Notes: generated by a model not told the origin, from the letters alone. Shown: positions 16,357 through 26,125, counted from the stretch's first letter. The stretch: 35,873 bases of DNA from DAOTUL01 sp034437435 (GCA_964417785.1 CAYQJO010000011.1:1-35873); one strand, 5' to 3'. Numbers and translations: made by a program.

Positions 16357-18118
16357 CTGTCTGCAATGGGAAACGCAGCGACCGCACCTCTGACAGGTCT
16401 TCATCACCTGCGCCTCGCCAGAATAGCTGACCATACTCGGCGGTGTCGGCAATCCACATATCGACTTCAACCACCTTCACCCCATCCCCCGATAGTGGCG
16501 GGCTTTCCAACCAGACATCGCCGCCGCCGTCAAAGCACCAGCCGCCATCTTCAAAACGCGGGTTATTCACAGCGAAAGCCGTCCAGCCCTGAAGACTGCG
16601 GTCGAACTGCCACACATGACTATCGACCACCTCACCGACACGGTAGAACACCGTCTGCCCGCGCAAATTGACGGCAGGCTCCACCGGAAATGCACTCATG
16701 AAGCGCTCAATGTCGGCCTGCTCCAATCCAAAGGGGTTGCGGTCGGCGCTGCGCGGTTCATCCAGGATGATCTGGTCGATATAGACATACTGGCCGCGCC
16801 GGTAAGCCGCATCTACACGGGCGAACAGGTCCGCCGCAAAAGCAGGGTATTCGGGCTGTCTGTAATTTAGCCCCGCCAGGGCGACCAGATTATTCTGCGG
16901 ATGGCGGGCATAATATGGCACATAAAGGTCGAGGATGTTACCCCGTGTCACCACCAGATCATCCGGCGTTAGATGAGGTACCAGCACCTGCGTTACCTCA
17001 TAGTAATAGTCGTTGGTGGGATCACCGCGCTCCTGCACGGCATCTTGATTCACCCAGAACAAGACGGCGGCAAGCACAGCCGTCACCACACCAAACCCGG
17101 CAGCAAAGCGGCCATCATTTACCGTTCGCAGCATCGAGACCAGGACCAGCACCCACAGCGGCAGCAGCACAATCCAGAATTCGATGTTCCAGGGTTCCCA
17201 CCACCAGAAGAAACCGCCGTACAGCGCCAGCCACAACAGCGCAAACACTGCCCAGGGCGTTCGTCGCAGCTTCCACGCACCCAACACACCACCAGCCACT
17301 ATGAGCAGGTAGAAAACCAGTGCCACCCGGTCATCAAGGCTGACGACATCGCCCAACCCCGACCGCAGCGCCGGCCAGCTTTCCAGCGTGAGATTGCCGC
17401 CCCACCGTCCGGTTTGCGCGTAGCCGCTGGCCCAATCGTAGAAGCGGTCCCAGGTTGTCAGGTCACTCTGGATCGCCACCATGCCATAGGGTATCCCCAC
17501 ACCCAATCCAACCACCACGACATAAAGCAGTACATCGCGCAGGCCTCGCCGTTCCAATCCGATATAGACGATCACCGGCAGCGCGAACAGGATATTGGTC
17601 TGGTGAAACATGACCGCTCCCGCCGTCGCCAATCCGAGCGCTACGATCAACCAGCGACCATAGTGTTTCTCGATCAACGCCAGCAGCCACAGGGCCAGCG
17701 CGGTAAACATGGCCGCCAGCGTGTACACTTCGACCTCAGCGGCATAGACCCAGTAGCCGAAACTTACCCCCATCAACGCCACCGCGCCCAGCGTTGTCCA
17801 TACATGTCCACTGAACGTCACGGCAAAGCGCCACAAAAACACCACACCGAGCGCTCCGGCTGCCGCATTGAGCAGTTGGATAGGCTGGTCCACATAGCCG
17901 TCATAACCCAACCCGCCGGCCACATCCGCCGCGATCCGTCCCGCTGGACCGTAGAGCAAATGATGCGGGTGATACAATCCGCTGATAGATTTGGACTCGA
18001 CATCCACGATGTAGGTGAAGGCATCGTAGGTATGCACAGCCACCCGTGTCGTCCAATACAACGCTGTGAACCCGATCAGGAGCAGCAGGGCCAACATAGC
18101 GTCCCGTCGTTTGACCAA
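16357..18118 (-). CDS. GT39-like multi-pass membrane protein, 3' end lost in scaffold gap
   Basis: The 587 visible residues begin with about ten membrane helices (roughly 8-370). Between helix 1 and 2 is an extracytoplasmic loop with the acidic residue TYDAFTYIVDVE and LYHPHHLLYGP, as in lipid-phosphate-sugar glycosyltransferases of the GT39/DUF2723 group. Helices are rich in W and V (GGFFWWWEPWNIEFWIVLLPLW). A soluble region follows (380-500), then from about 520 a beta-rich module (GWTAFAVNNPRFEDGGWCFD) that looks like a carbohydrate-binding jelly roll and runs into the gap. The TTG at 18118 is preferred: GAGGG lies five bases upstream and it gives the positive MVKRRD end, whereas the ATG seven codons later has no such site. 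Donor and acceptor are unknown. Confidence 0.75.
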
Positions 18119-18290
18119 TACACCCTCTTTTCGATGGCAATATTCAGCGCAAGCCTACCTGAGCAGCCATCACCTGTGTAGATGGAGTTATTAGTGGTTT
18201 ATAAGAAGCCGTCACAAACCGTAAGTTGCCCTGACGACATATTGTCAAAGCGCTGGATGGAAGAAACTGTTGTGTAGGAGAACTCAACCG

Positions 18291-18899
18291 ATGAAACGTT
18301 ATCTGATAATCACAGTTATGATCCTTGCCCTGATCGGTGCCGCATGCAGCAGTACCGACGCGGAAGAAACACCTACAACTCAACCTGAACCTACTGTTGC
18401 AACCATCGACACGGCTGAACCAACCCCCACCCAGGAAACCGCCGCTGCCAATCCCGACCTCCCGGCATGGCAAACCGTCGCACTGACCGATGTTCGCACC
18501 GGCAGCACGTTCACCTTTGCCGACTTCGCCGGCCAGACGGTTTTCGTGGAACCGATGGCGACCTGGTGTAGCAACTGCCGGTCGCAGTTACGCACCGTCA
18601 GCAGTGTGCGTGAGCAGTTCGGTGAGGATGTTGTCTTCATCGGCCTCAGCCTGGAGACCAACCTGTCCGACGACGAGCTGCGCCAGTACACTGCTGATGA
18701 AGGTTTCAACTGGACCTTCGCTGTCATGAGCGAGGAAATCCTGCGCCAGCTTGCCGACGAATTTGGACGCTCAGTCACCAATGCCCCCTCAACACCCCAC
18801 TTTATCATCCGGCCCGACGGTTCCTTCACCGAACTCGATACCGGCATGGAGTCGGCTGACGAACTCATCCAGCAGATCAACGACGCGATGGGGGTCTAA
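18291..18899 (+). CDS. Thioredoxin-like lipoprotein (TlpA/ResA type)
   Basis: A 202-residue lipoprotein. The signal peptide MKRYLIITVMILALIGAAC ends at Cys19, followed by an acidic Thr/Pro-rich linker (20-55) and a thioredoxin fold of the AhpC-TSA/redoxin type. The active site is WCSNC (Cys93 and Cys96). Later landmarks are VVFIGLSLETNLSD, FNWTFAVMSEE and the cis-proline region APSTPHFIIRPDGSF. It should act on the outer face of the membrane as a thiol reductant. The ATG at 18291 is chosen because GGAG lies ten bases upstream and the lipoprotein signal begins there. The CcdA gene follows three bases after the stop, so the two proteins almost certainly form one electron-transfer pair. Confidence 0.9.
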   Translation: MKRYLIITVMILALIGAACSSTDAEETPTTQPEPTVATIDTAEPTPTQETAAANPDLPAWQTVALTDVRTGSTFTFADFAGQTVFVEPMATWCSNCRSQLRTVSSVREQFGEDVVFIGLSLETNLSDDELRQYTADEGFNWTFAVMSEEILRQLADEFGRSVTNAPSTPHFIIRPDGSFTELDTGMESADELIQQINDAMGV

Positions 18900-18902
18900 A
18901 TC

Positions 18903-19571
18903 ATGGATTGGGGAGAATTCGTCCAGCAGTTCTCGCTTGGCAACGCCGCTATTCTGACCAACGTCTGTATGCTGCCGCTGTATCCGGGTTTGATCGCATT
19001 CCTGGCCGGTAACGCCAACAACCGGTCCACACACTGGCTTGGCTTTGTGGTGTTGGCCGGAATCCTGACCATGATGGTGTTTATCGGATTCCTGCTTTAT
19101 ACTCTGCGACTGGTCACAGGCGACATTCTGCCCACCTTGCTGCCCATCATCTACGTCACCGTGATCGTCCTGGGTGTGATGATCGCCAGCGGGCGCAACC
19201 CCTTCGCCCGCATCTCAACCGTGCAATCACCAGTTCTCAGCAACCCCTATCTGACCGCCTACATCTATGGGCTGCTGTTGGCACCCATGACTCTGCCCTG
19301 CACCGGCGCATTTCTCGTCACGCAGTTTACCCTGGGCGCGGGCAGCATAAGCGGATTGACCGAGAGCATTCTGTATGTGATCGCCTTTGGGCTGGGTTTC
19401 GGCTGGCCGCTGGTGGTGCTGCCCTTCTTCGCCGTCGCCGCCCAGCGCAAATTCACCGGCTGGCTGGCGCATAATCATATGATCCTCAACCGGGTATCCG
19501 GCGCATTGCTAATCATAATCGGTCTGTTTGGCCTGTTCGTGGAAGTGCTGCCCAACACCACGATCATATAG
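18903..19571 (+). CDS. ccdA: CcdA-like thiol-disulfide membrane transporter
   Basis: A 222-residue membrane protein with about six helices of the CcdA/DsbD-beta family. The two redox cysteines are present: Cys22 in LTNVCMLPLYPG and Cys133 in MTLPCTGAF, where the usual forms are SPCxLPLxPG and PCxGP. The first motif lacks the Pro before Cys and has NVC instead. CcdA carries reducing power from cytoplasmic thioredoxin outward; here the acceptor would be the lipoprotein thioredoxin encoded directly upstream. Such pairs support cytochrome c maturation or repair of oxidised secreted proteins; no cytochrome genes are in view. Confidence 0.85.
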   Translation: MDWGEFVQQFSLGNAAILTNVCMLPLYPGLIAFLAGNANNRSTHWLGFVVLAGILTMMVFIGFLLYTLRLVTGDILPTLLPIIYVTVIVLGVMIASGRNPFARISTVQSPVLSNPYLTAYIYGLLLAPMTLPCTGAFLVTQFTLGAGSISGLTESILYVIAFGLGFGWPLVVLPFFAVAAQRKFTGWLAHNHMILNRVSGALLIIIGLFGLFVEVLPNTTII

Positions 19572-19627
19572 TTCACATATCGATGCGAAAACTGGCGGGT
19601 TCTACCCAAAATAACGATCTGTGGTAG

Positions 19628-19647
19628 GGGCGGCACATGTGCCGCCC
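19628..19647. repeat. Perfect 20-bp palindrome between convergent genes (REP-like)
   Basis: GGGCGGCACA followed by its exact reverse complement, preceded by GTAG. It lies between the ends of ccdA and rtcB, where a bidirectional terminator or a dispersed intergenic repeat is expected. It shares the GTAGGG..CG/CGCCC layout with the hairpin at 23834-23859. Confidence 0.55.
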
Positions 19648-19676
19648 GCTCGCCAATAATCTGAAATTCTCCAGAT

Positions 19677-20915
<1,239 letters not shown>

Positions 20916-20947
20916 GTATGTATCCTGTTCCGTTCGGTTCAGAAAGT

Positions 20948-20976
20948 ATCATAAAGGTTCAGAGGCAAATTTTCAA
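20948..20976 (-). promoter_or_regulatory. Promoter of rtcB
   Basis: On the minus strand -35 TTGAAA (20971-20976) and -10 TATGAT (20948-20953) are spaced by 17 bp, giving a leader of about 25-30 bases. The -35 box is the same six base pairs as the -35 of the divergent promoter of the gene at 21032. Confidence 0.55.
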
Positions 20977-20999
20977 TGCTCTTTGATTTATGCTACAAT
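20971..20999 (+). promoter_or_regulatory. Promoter of the cyclic-nucleotide-binding gene
   Basis: The -10 TACAAT (20994-20999) is preceded by TGC, making an extended -10 (TGCTACAAT). The -35 position, 17 bp upstream, is TTTCAA (20971-20976), weak on its own. The leader to the ATG at 21032 is about 25 bases. Confidence 0.5.
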
Positions 21000-21031
21000 C
21001 GCAGCATCGTTACATAACCCAGGAGACTCTG

Positions 21032-21517
21032 ATGTCTGTCGTTAATGTCCTCAAGCAAGCAGACATTTTTGACGAATTGACCAACACTCAGCTTGAACTC
21101 ATCGGTTCGATTTGCAGTGAAAGACATTACCAGGCAGGCGACATCATTTTTGAAGAGAACACGCCCGGTGACGAGCTTTATGTGATTGCCAATGGTGAAG
21201 TCGAAATTCAGGTCAACCCGTCCATGATCGGCAAGAACATCGAAGCCGAATCGTCCACCATCGCCACGCTGCGGCGCGGACAGTCTTTCGGCGAAGTGGC
21301 AATGGTCGATGAGGGCCTGCGCTCCGCCGGTGCTCGCTGTTCCGAACCGGATACCCATCTGGTCGTCATCCCGCGTGATAAGCTGATCCTGCTCTGCGAC
21401 ACCTATCCGCAGCTTGGCTATCGTCTCATGCGTAATCTGGCCGCCGATCTCGCCATGAAGATTCGCCACACCGATCTTCAGGTCCGCGAGCAGTTGACCT
21501 GGGCCAACAAAAAATAG
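21032..21517 (+). CDS. Stand-alone cyclic-nucleotide-binding domain protein
   Basis: A 161-residue protein made of a single cNMP-binding (CRP/FNR-like) beta-roll. Landmarks are the 'E.NTPGDELYVIANGEVEIQV' strand pair, then the phosphate-binding cassette FGEVAMVDEGLRSAGARC with the ribose-contacting Glu and phosphate-contacting Arg in the expected places. A C-terminal helix LMRNLAADLAMKIRHTDLQV follows. There is no helix-turn-helix after it, so it is not a transcription factor by itself and probably acts through a partner. AGGAG lies six bases before the ATG. It has its own promoter and a strong terminator, so it is a single-gene unit. Confidence 0.87.
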   Translation: MSVVNVLKQADIFDELTNTQLELIGSICSERHYQAGDIIFEENTPGDELYVIANGEVEIQVNPSMIGKNIEAESSTIATLRRGQSFGEVAMVDEGLRSAGARCSEPDTHLVVIPRDKLILLCDTYPQLGYRLMRNLAADLAMKIRHTDLQVREQLTWANKK

Positions 21518-21541
21518 AGCTATCAATTCTTCAGGTAAATG

Positions 21542-21567
21542 ATGCACAACCGGGTTGTGCATTTTTT
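21542..21567 (+). terminator. Rho-independent terminator
   Basis: A perfect 9-bp stem (ATGCACAAC/GTTGTGCAT) with a CGG loop runs straight into six T, 25 bases after the stop of the gene at 21032. This is the clearest intrinsic terminator in the window. Confidence 0.85.
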
Positions 21568-21587
21568 AGTTTAAGAAAGGCCATTAT

Positions 21588-23837
21588 ATGAGAACTTTTG
21601 ACTCGACCGCCACCGCACTGGCTTTTCCGCTGGGCGGCATCGGAACCGGTACGGTATCCCTGGGCGCACGCGGCGACCTGCGCGACTGGGAGATCTTCAA
21701 CCGGGCCGCTAAAGGCAGCAATCTGCCCAACAGCTTCTTTGTCCTGCGTGTCCAACCAGAGGGCGCGAATCCCATCACCAGAGTGATCGAAGGGCCAGTG
21801 CAGCCACCCTATACAGCCTCCCATGGATTCCATCCGACCACTAACGCCGGACTGCCACGCTTCCAGAACACAACCTTTCGCGGGGAATACCCTTTCGCCT
21901 GGGTCGATTTTCACGATGAGACCCTGCCAGTTGCGGTAAAGCTGGAAGCCTTCAACCCCTTGATTCCGCTCAACCCAGAAGACTCGGGGATTCCCTGCGC
22001 CATCCTCACCTACACCGTGACCAACACCGGCGATACACCGCTCGATCTGACACTTGTCGGCTCGATCATGAACCCGGTCGGCGGTATCATCCAGAGCCGC
22101 TATGACAACGTCGACGGCCTTGAAATCGGCCAGAGCCGCAACCAGTTTCGTGATGACAGTGGATTTCGCGGCCTGTTCTGCGATGGCACCGGCATCCCGG
22201 CGGACGACCTGCGCTATGGCAGTCTCGCCCTGGTGACCGATCACCCGGATGTGACGGCGAAACCGGTCTGGCTTCGCGGCGCATGGTTCGACTTCTTGCA
22301 GGATTTCTGGGATGACCTGACCAACGACGGTCGCCTTGACGATCTCGGCTACACCGAACCAGGTGACCGCCCCAACACTGGATCACTCGGTGTTGTGAAC
22401 CGGCTGGAACCGGGCGAGTCTCGCTCGTATCGCTTTGTGCTGGCATGGCACATCCCTAACCGGGTCAACAGTTGGGACAGGAACGGCGGCACAATCCGCA
22501 ATCACTACGCCACCCGCTTTGACGATGCCTGGACCGTTGCCCACTACGTCATGGAGGAATACACCCGGCTGGACAGCGACTCACGCCGCTTCCATCAGGC
22601 GTTCTTCGATAGCAATCTACCCGATTACGTGCTGGACGCGGTTTCGGCCAACATTGTCCCGGTGCGCAGCAACACCTGCTTCTGGCTGGAAGACGGTCGC
22701 TTTTTTGGGTGGGAGGGCTGCTTCGATGACGGCGGCTGCTGTCCCGGCACCTGCACCCATGTCTGGAGCTATACCTACACCGTCGCCTACCTGTTTCCGT
22801 CGCTGGAACGCGAGATGCGCCGGATCGAGTTCGTCAGCGAAACCGACCCCGACGGCTACATGGCATTTCGTACCTTCCGCACCTTCGATCCCGCTCGAAT
22901 CTGGGGCGGTGACCAACGTCACGAGGCCGCCGTCGATGGGCAGATGGGCAGCATCCTGCGCGTGTACCGCGAATGGCTGTTGAGCGAGGACCGCGAATGG
23001 CTGGCGACCGTCTGGCCGGGTGTCAAACGCGCCATCGACTTTGCCAGCGCTCAGTGGGATATCGACCAGGACGGCGTACTGGACGGCAAGCAGCACAACA
23101 CCTACGACATTGAGTTCTATGGTCCCAATCCGCTCAGCACCTTCTACTATCTGGCCGGGCTGCGAGCCGTGGAGGAACTGGCAAAAGTCATGGATGAACC
23201 GGACGTGGCCGCACGCTGCCACGCCGTGTTCAAGCGAGGCAGCCAGCGGGCCGACGAATTGATGTGGAACGGCGAATACTACATCCAGCGGATTGACGAT
23301 GTAAACGCGCACAAATATCAGCACGGCACCGGCTGCCTGACCGACCAGCTTCTGGGACAATTACACGCAACGGCGCTTGGCCTGGGCGATCTGCTGCCCA
23401 CCGATCATGTCCAAACCGCGCTGCAATCCATCTATGCGTACAATTTCCGCCAGGATTTTCACGATCATGTCAACTGCCAGCGGACCTACATCCTCAACGA
23501 CGAATCCGGTGTGGTCCTGTGTTCGTGGCCGAAGGATGGCCGTCCACGTCTGCCTTTTGTCTACGCCGATGAGGTGTGGACCGGCTTTGAATATCACTTC
23601 GCCGCCCATCTCATTTTCGCGGGTAAAGTCGATCAAGGATTGACAATCGTCAAGGCCGTGCGCGACCGCCACGACGGCATCAAGCGCAATCCCTGGAACG
23701 AAGTTGAATGCGGCCATCATTACGCCCGCACCATGTCAAGCTGGCTGGTGCTGCTGGCATTGATGCAAACATCAGATGACGTTCGGGCGTTCTGGTCCGA
23801 CGGTCGCCAATGGGGAAGTACAACGGATCGGTCGTAG
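21588..23837 (+). CDS. GH116-family glycosidase (GBA2 / beta-glucosidase-like, DUF608)
   Basis: A 749-residue protein with the two-part GH116 layout. The N-terminal beta-sandwich begins AFPLGGIGTGTVSLGARGDLRDWEIFN (about 12-38). The C-terminal (alpha/alpha)6 barrel, with a DUF608-type catalytic domain, includes GCCPGTCTHVWSYTYTVAYLFP, GQMGSILRVYREW, HNTYDIEFYGPN and PFVYADEVWTGFEYHFAAHL. By spacing, Glu509 (in DIEFYG) is the probable nucleophile and Asp661 (in ADEVWTG) the acid/base; they are 152 residues apart, as I recall for the characterised thermophilic GH116 enzyme. Known members cleave beta-glucosides, beta-xylosides or glucosylceramide. There is no signal peptide, so it is probably cytoplasmic. 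The ATG follows the terminator of the previous gene by about 20 bases, and its stop codon lies in a hairpin. Substrate is unassigned. Confidence 0.87.
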   Translation: MRTFDSTATALAFPLGGIGTGTVSLGARGDLRDWEIFNRAAKGSNLPNSFFVLRVQPEGANPITRVIEGPVQPPYTASHGFHPTTNAGLPRFQNTTFRGEYPFAWVDFHDETLPVAVKLEAFNPLIPLNPEDSGIPCAILTYTVTNTGDTPLDLTLVGSIMNPVGGIIQSRYDNVDGLEIGQSRNQFRDDSGFRGLFCDGTGIPADDLRYGSLALVTDHPDVTAKPVWLRGAWFDFLQDFWDDLTNDGRLDDLGYTEPGDRPNTGSLGVVNRLEPGESRSYRFVLAWHIPNRVNSWDRNGGTIRNHYATRFDDAWTVAHYVMEEYTRLDSDSRRFHQAFFDSNLPDYVLDAVSANIVPVRSNTCFWLEDGRFFGWEGCFDDGGCCPGTCTHVWSYTYTVAYLFPSLEREMRRIEFVSETDPDGYMAFRTFRTFDPARIWGGDQRHEAAVDGQMGSILRVYREWLLSEDREWLATVWPGVKRAIDFASAQWDIDQDGVLDGKQHNTYDIEFYGPNPLSTFYYLAGLRAVEELAKVMDEPDVAARCHAVFKRGSQRADELMWNGEYYIQRIDDVNAHKYQHGTGCLTDQLLGQLHATALGLGDLLPTDHVQTALQSIYAYNFRQDFHDHVNCQRTYILNDESGVVLCSWPKDGRPRLPFVYADEVWTGFEYHFAAHLIFAGKVDQGLTIVKAVRDRHDGIKRNPWNEVECGHHYARTMSSWLVLLALMQTSDDVRAFWSDGRQWGSTTDRS

Positions 23838-23859
23838 GGCGCAGCGTGCTACGCCCTAC
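23834..23859. repeat. Hairpin repeat between convergent genes (REP-like)
   Basis: GTAGGGCG and CGCCCTAC pair over 8 bp around a 10-base loop. The left arm contains the TAG stop of the GH116 gene, and the right arm ends nine bases before the stop of tyrS. It resembles the palindrome at 19628-19647 in sequence and in convergent-gene placement. Confidence 0.5.
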
Positions 23860-23867
23860 TCATGCAT

Positions 23868-25106
23868 CTACTCAGAAACCAAGCGGACGAACTTGCGCTT
23901 ACCCACCTGCAAAACCGCCGGCAGCATATCGGGTGTGACAACAGTGGCGGGGTCGGTAACAGCCTCGCCTTCCAGCTTGATCCCGTTCTGCGACATCAGG
24001 CGTTTGGCCTCGCCACCGCTGGCGACCATCTCCAACCGCCGCAAAATATCCAGCACGCGCTCTTCGGCAGCCAGCGCTGCCTCCGGAATGTCGTCCGGAA
24101 CGCCGCTTTTGTCGCTGCGGAAGACCTCATCCCAACGTTTCTGTGACGCTTCGGCGGCTTCCGGACTATGGAAGATCGACACAATCTCCCGCGCCAGCCC
24201 CATCTTGACCTCGTTCGGATGCAGTGACCCGTCCGCCAGCCCCGCTTCCAGTTCGGCCAAACGCGACGGTTCCCAGCCGAGAATCAGCTTGTGATAAATG
24301 GGCATGGCTTTGTCCGGCACGCTCATCACCTTGCCGAACATATCCCAGGGTTCACCCAGCAGCGGGATATGGTTGCCCAGGCTCTTGCTCATCTTGATCT
24401 CGCCATCCGTACCCGGCAGGCTCTCGCCCATAATCACGGCGACCTGTGGCTTCTGACCGAGGCCCTGCTGCAATTTGCGTCCGGCCACCACAATATTGAA
24501 CAACTGGTCCTGCCCCCCCACCTGAACATCGGCTTCCTGCGCCACCGCATCGTATGCCTGCATCAGCGCGTAGAAGAACTCATGCAGGTAGATCGGCTCG
24601 TGAGCGTCCATCCGTTTAGCGAAGTTCTCGCGCACAAGGAACTGCTGCACGGTAAAATTGCTCGCCAGTCGGATGATGTCGGCAAAATCCAGTGTGGAAA
24701 GCCACTCATCGTTACGGCGTACCCGTGTCAGTGCCGGATCGAGGACTTTGAATGCCTGTTCCGCATAGGTGCGGGCGTTGTCGTCCACCTGCTCGGCGGT
24801 TAACTGATCGCGGGCTTTGTCTTTGTCCGACGGATCGCCAATCAGACTGGTAAACGTCCCAACCAGGAACGTCACATCATGACCGAAGTCCTGGAACTGG
24901 CGCAGCTTACGCATTGTGATGGTGTGGCCCAGGTGCAAATCGGCAGTACGCGGATCATAACCACAGTAAACCCGCAGAGGACGGCCCTGCTTGTCTGCCT
25001 CAATCAAGCGTTCCCGCAGGTCCTTCGCCATCGTCACTTTGGTTGCGGGATCACCATATTCGGCACCCGACATCAGAATTTCAACCTGTTCGTCAATCGT
25101 AGTCAT
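23868..25106 (-). CDS. tyrS: Tyrosyl-tRNA synthetase
   Basis: A 412-residue class I synthetase that charges tRNA-Tyr. The HIGH-type motif is HLGH (58-61) within DPRTADLHLGHT, and the KMSKS motif is exact at 238-242. The tyrosine pocket shows in GGQDQLFNIVVAGR. A C-terminal S4-type RNA-binding region ends in VLQVGKRKFVRLVSE. The TADLHLGHT form and overall length resemble the TyrZ type. The ATG at 25106 is chosen (AGGA nine bases upstream) because it lies about 30 bases after the predicted transcription start; an upstream TTG at 25142 would lie before it. The leader is too short for a T-box. Confidence 0.95.
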   Translation of the reverse strand: MTTIDEQVEILMSGAEYGDPATKVTMAKDLRERLIEADKQGRPLRVYCGYDPRTADLHLGHTITMRKLRQFQDFGHDVTFLVGTFTSLIGDPSDKDKARDQLTAEQVDDNARTYAEQAFKVLDPALTRVRRNDEWLSTLDFADIIRLASNFTVQQFLVRENFAKRMDAHEPIYLHEFFYALMQAYDAVAQEADVQVGGQDQLFNIVVAGRKLQQGLGQKPQVAVIMGESLPGTDGEIKMSKSLGNHIPLLGEPWDMFGKVMSVPDKAMPIYHKLILGWEPSRLAELEAGLADGSLHPNEVKMGLAREIVSIFHSPEAAEASQKRWDEVFRSDKSGVPDDIPEAALAAEERVLDILRRLEMVASGGEAKRLMSQNGIKLEGEAVTDPATVVTPDMLPAVLQVGKRKFVRLVSE

Positions 25107-25142
25107 TGTTTTCAGTCCTGTTTTGATGTTGAAGCTCGGCAA

Positions 25143-25171
25143 AGTATACCATTCATGTCCAGCAGGTTGAA
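25143..25171 (-). promoter_or_regulatory. Promoter of tyrS
   Basis: On the minus strand -35 TTCAAC (25166-25171) and -10 TATACT (25143-25148) are 17 bp apart, and the -10 is extended (TGGTATACT). The -35 overlaps the -35 of the divergent promoter at 25167. Confidence 0.55.
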
Positions 25172-25195
25172 ACCACTGGCGAGGTAAGGCACAAT
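25167..25195 (+). promoter_or_regulatory. Putative promoter of the TauE/SafE gene
   Basis: TTGAAA (25167-25172) and CACAAT (25190-25195) are spaced by 17 bp. The -35 is good and the -10 is weak (4 of 6). It overlaps the tyrS -35 by five bases on the opposite strand. Confidence 0.4.
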
Positions 25196-25235
25196 CAGTT
25201 CAATACATTTCGCACGCTCTTACGGAGTCAACTTT

Positions 25236-26066
25236 ATGCCAGAACAATGGTTATTATTGCTGGCCGTCGGTCTGGTGGCGGGTGTCCTTTCGGGGATGTT
25301 CGGCATCGGTGGCGGCGTTATCATTGTACCCGCACTCACCATCTTTCTCGGTTTCGAGATCGTGGAAGCGACCAGTACATCGCTGGCGGCCCTCCTACTG
25401 CCGGTGGGTACCTTTGCCGTTATTGCCTATCACCGTGCCGGTCTGCTGAAATTTCAGTCTTCCGCGCTGGTAGCACTCGGACTGTTGACCACCTCCTGGT
25501 TCGGTGCCACCCTGGCGATTGGCCTGCCCGGTGATACGCTCAAGCAGATTTACGGTGTATTCCTGCTCTATGTTAGCTGGCGCATGATGGAACCGCGCAA
25601 GGTCTACGGCGAAGTGCAGGATCGACGGGCTTTACTGGCGACAACCGCCGGAACCACCGCCCCACCACCCACAAACACAGATGAATCCGTCCCGGAACTG
25701 CCAGATGTTCCCTGGTATGTCATCCTGATAGTCGGTCTGGTGGCGGGTGTGGCCTCTGGTATGTTCGGAATCGGCGGCGGCGCGGTGATCGTCCCGGCGC
25801 TGGTGGTCTTCCTCAAGTACCCGCAAAAGCTGGCCGTCGGCACCTCACTCGGTGCGCTGCTGCTGCCGGTCGGTCTACCCGGTGTGTTGGCCTACGCTGG
25901 GGAAGACGTCCTTGATCTCCCGGTTGCCGCGTTTGTCGCCGTCGGCCTGTTGATCGGTGCAGTTTTCGGCGCACAGATCGCTCTCGGTTTGCCGTCCAAA
26001 ACCATCAAACGCATGTATGGTGTGTTCCTGCTGTTGGTCGCACTGAACTTCATTTTGAACCCATAA
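25236..26066 (+). CDS. TSUP (TauE/SafE) family anion exporter
   Basis: A 276-residue membrane protein with about eight helices arranged as an internal duplication. The two halves begin with near-identical segments, VGLVAGVLSGMFGIGGGVII (about 11-30) and VGLVAGVASGMFGIGGGAVI, which is the TSUP hallmark. Each half ends with KQIYGVFLLYV or KRMYGVFLLLV. A cytoplasmic linker of about 30 residues (TTAGTTAPPPTNTDESVPEL) joins them. Relatives export sulfite, sulfoacetate or other organosulfur anions; the substrate here is unknown. GGAG lies nine bases before the ATG. A 13-bp hairpin follows the gene, which appears to be monocistronic. Confidence 0.88.
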   Translation: MPEQWLLLLAVGLVAGVLSGMFGIGGGVIIVPALTIFLGFEIVEATSTSLAALLLPVGTFAVIAYHRAGLLKFQSSALVALGLLTTSWFGATLAIGLPGDTLKQIYGVFLLYVSWRMMEPRKVYGEVQDRRALLATTAGTTAPPPTNTDESVPELPDVPWYVILIVGLVAGVASGMFGIGGGAVIVPALVVFLKYPQKLAVGTSLGALLLPVGLPGVLAYAGEDVLDLPVAAFVAVGLLIGAVFGAQIALGLPSKTIKRMYGVFLLLVALNFILNP

Positions 26067-26073
26067 AAATCGA

Positions 26074-26108
26074 TTTCTTGAACCGCTCCCTTGTGGCGGT
26101 TCAAGAAA
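26074..26108. terminator. Long stem-loop after the TauE/SafE gene
   Basis: A perfect 13-bp stem (TTTCTTGAACCGC/GCGGTTCAAGAAA) with a 9-base loop begins 8 bases after the stop codon. On the plus strand it is followed by AACACACC rather than a T-run. The minus strand has a T-run after it. It is probably a terminator of moderate strength. Confidence 0.6.
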
Positions 26109-26125
26109 AACACACCCCAACAGAC

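Noticed and set aside
23087..23116. Loss of the catalytic nucleophile in the GH116 protein (Lys501 next to QHN)
   Set aside because: Glu509 in DIEFYG is 152 residues before Asp661 in ADEVWTG, the spacing I recall for the two catalytic acids of the family; the active site therefore looks intact.
25107..25148. T-box or other tRNA-sensing leader before tyrS (and before alaS at 26155-26187)
   Set aside because: The leaders from the predicted starts are only about 30 bases, far too short for a T-box; no terminator/antiterminator pair is present.
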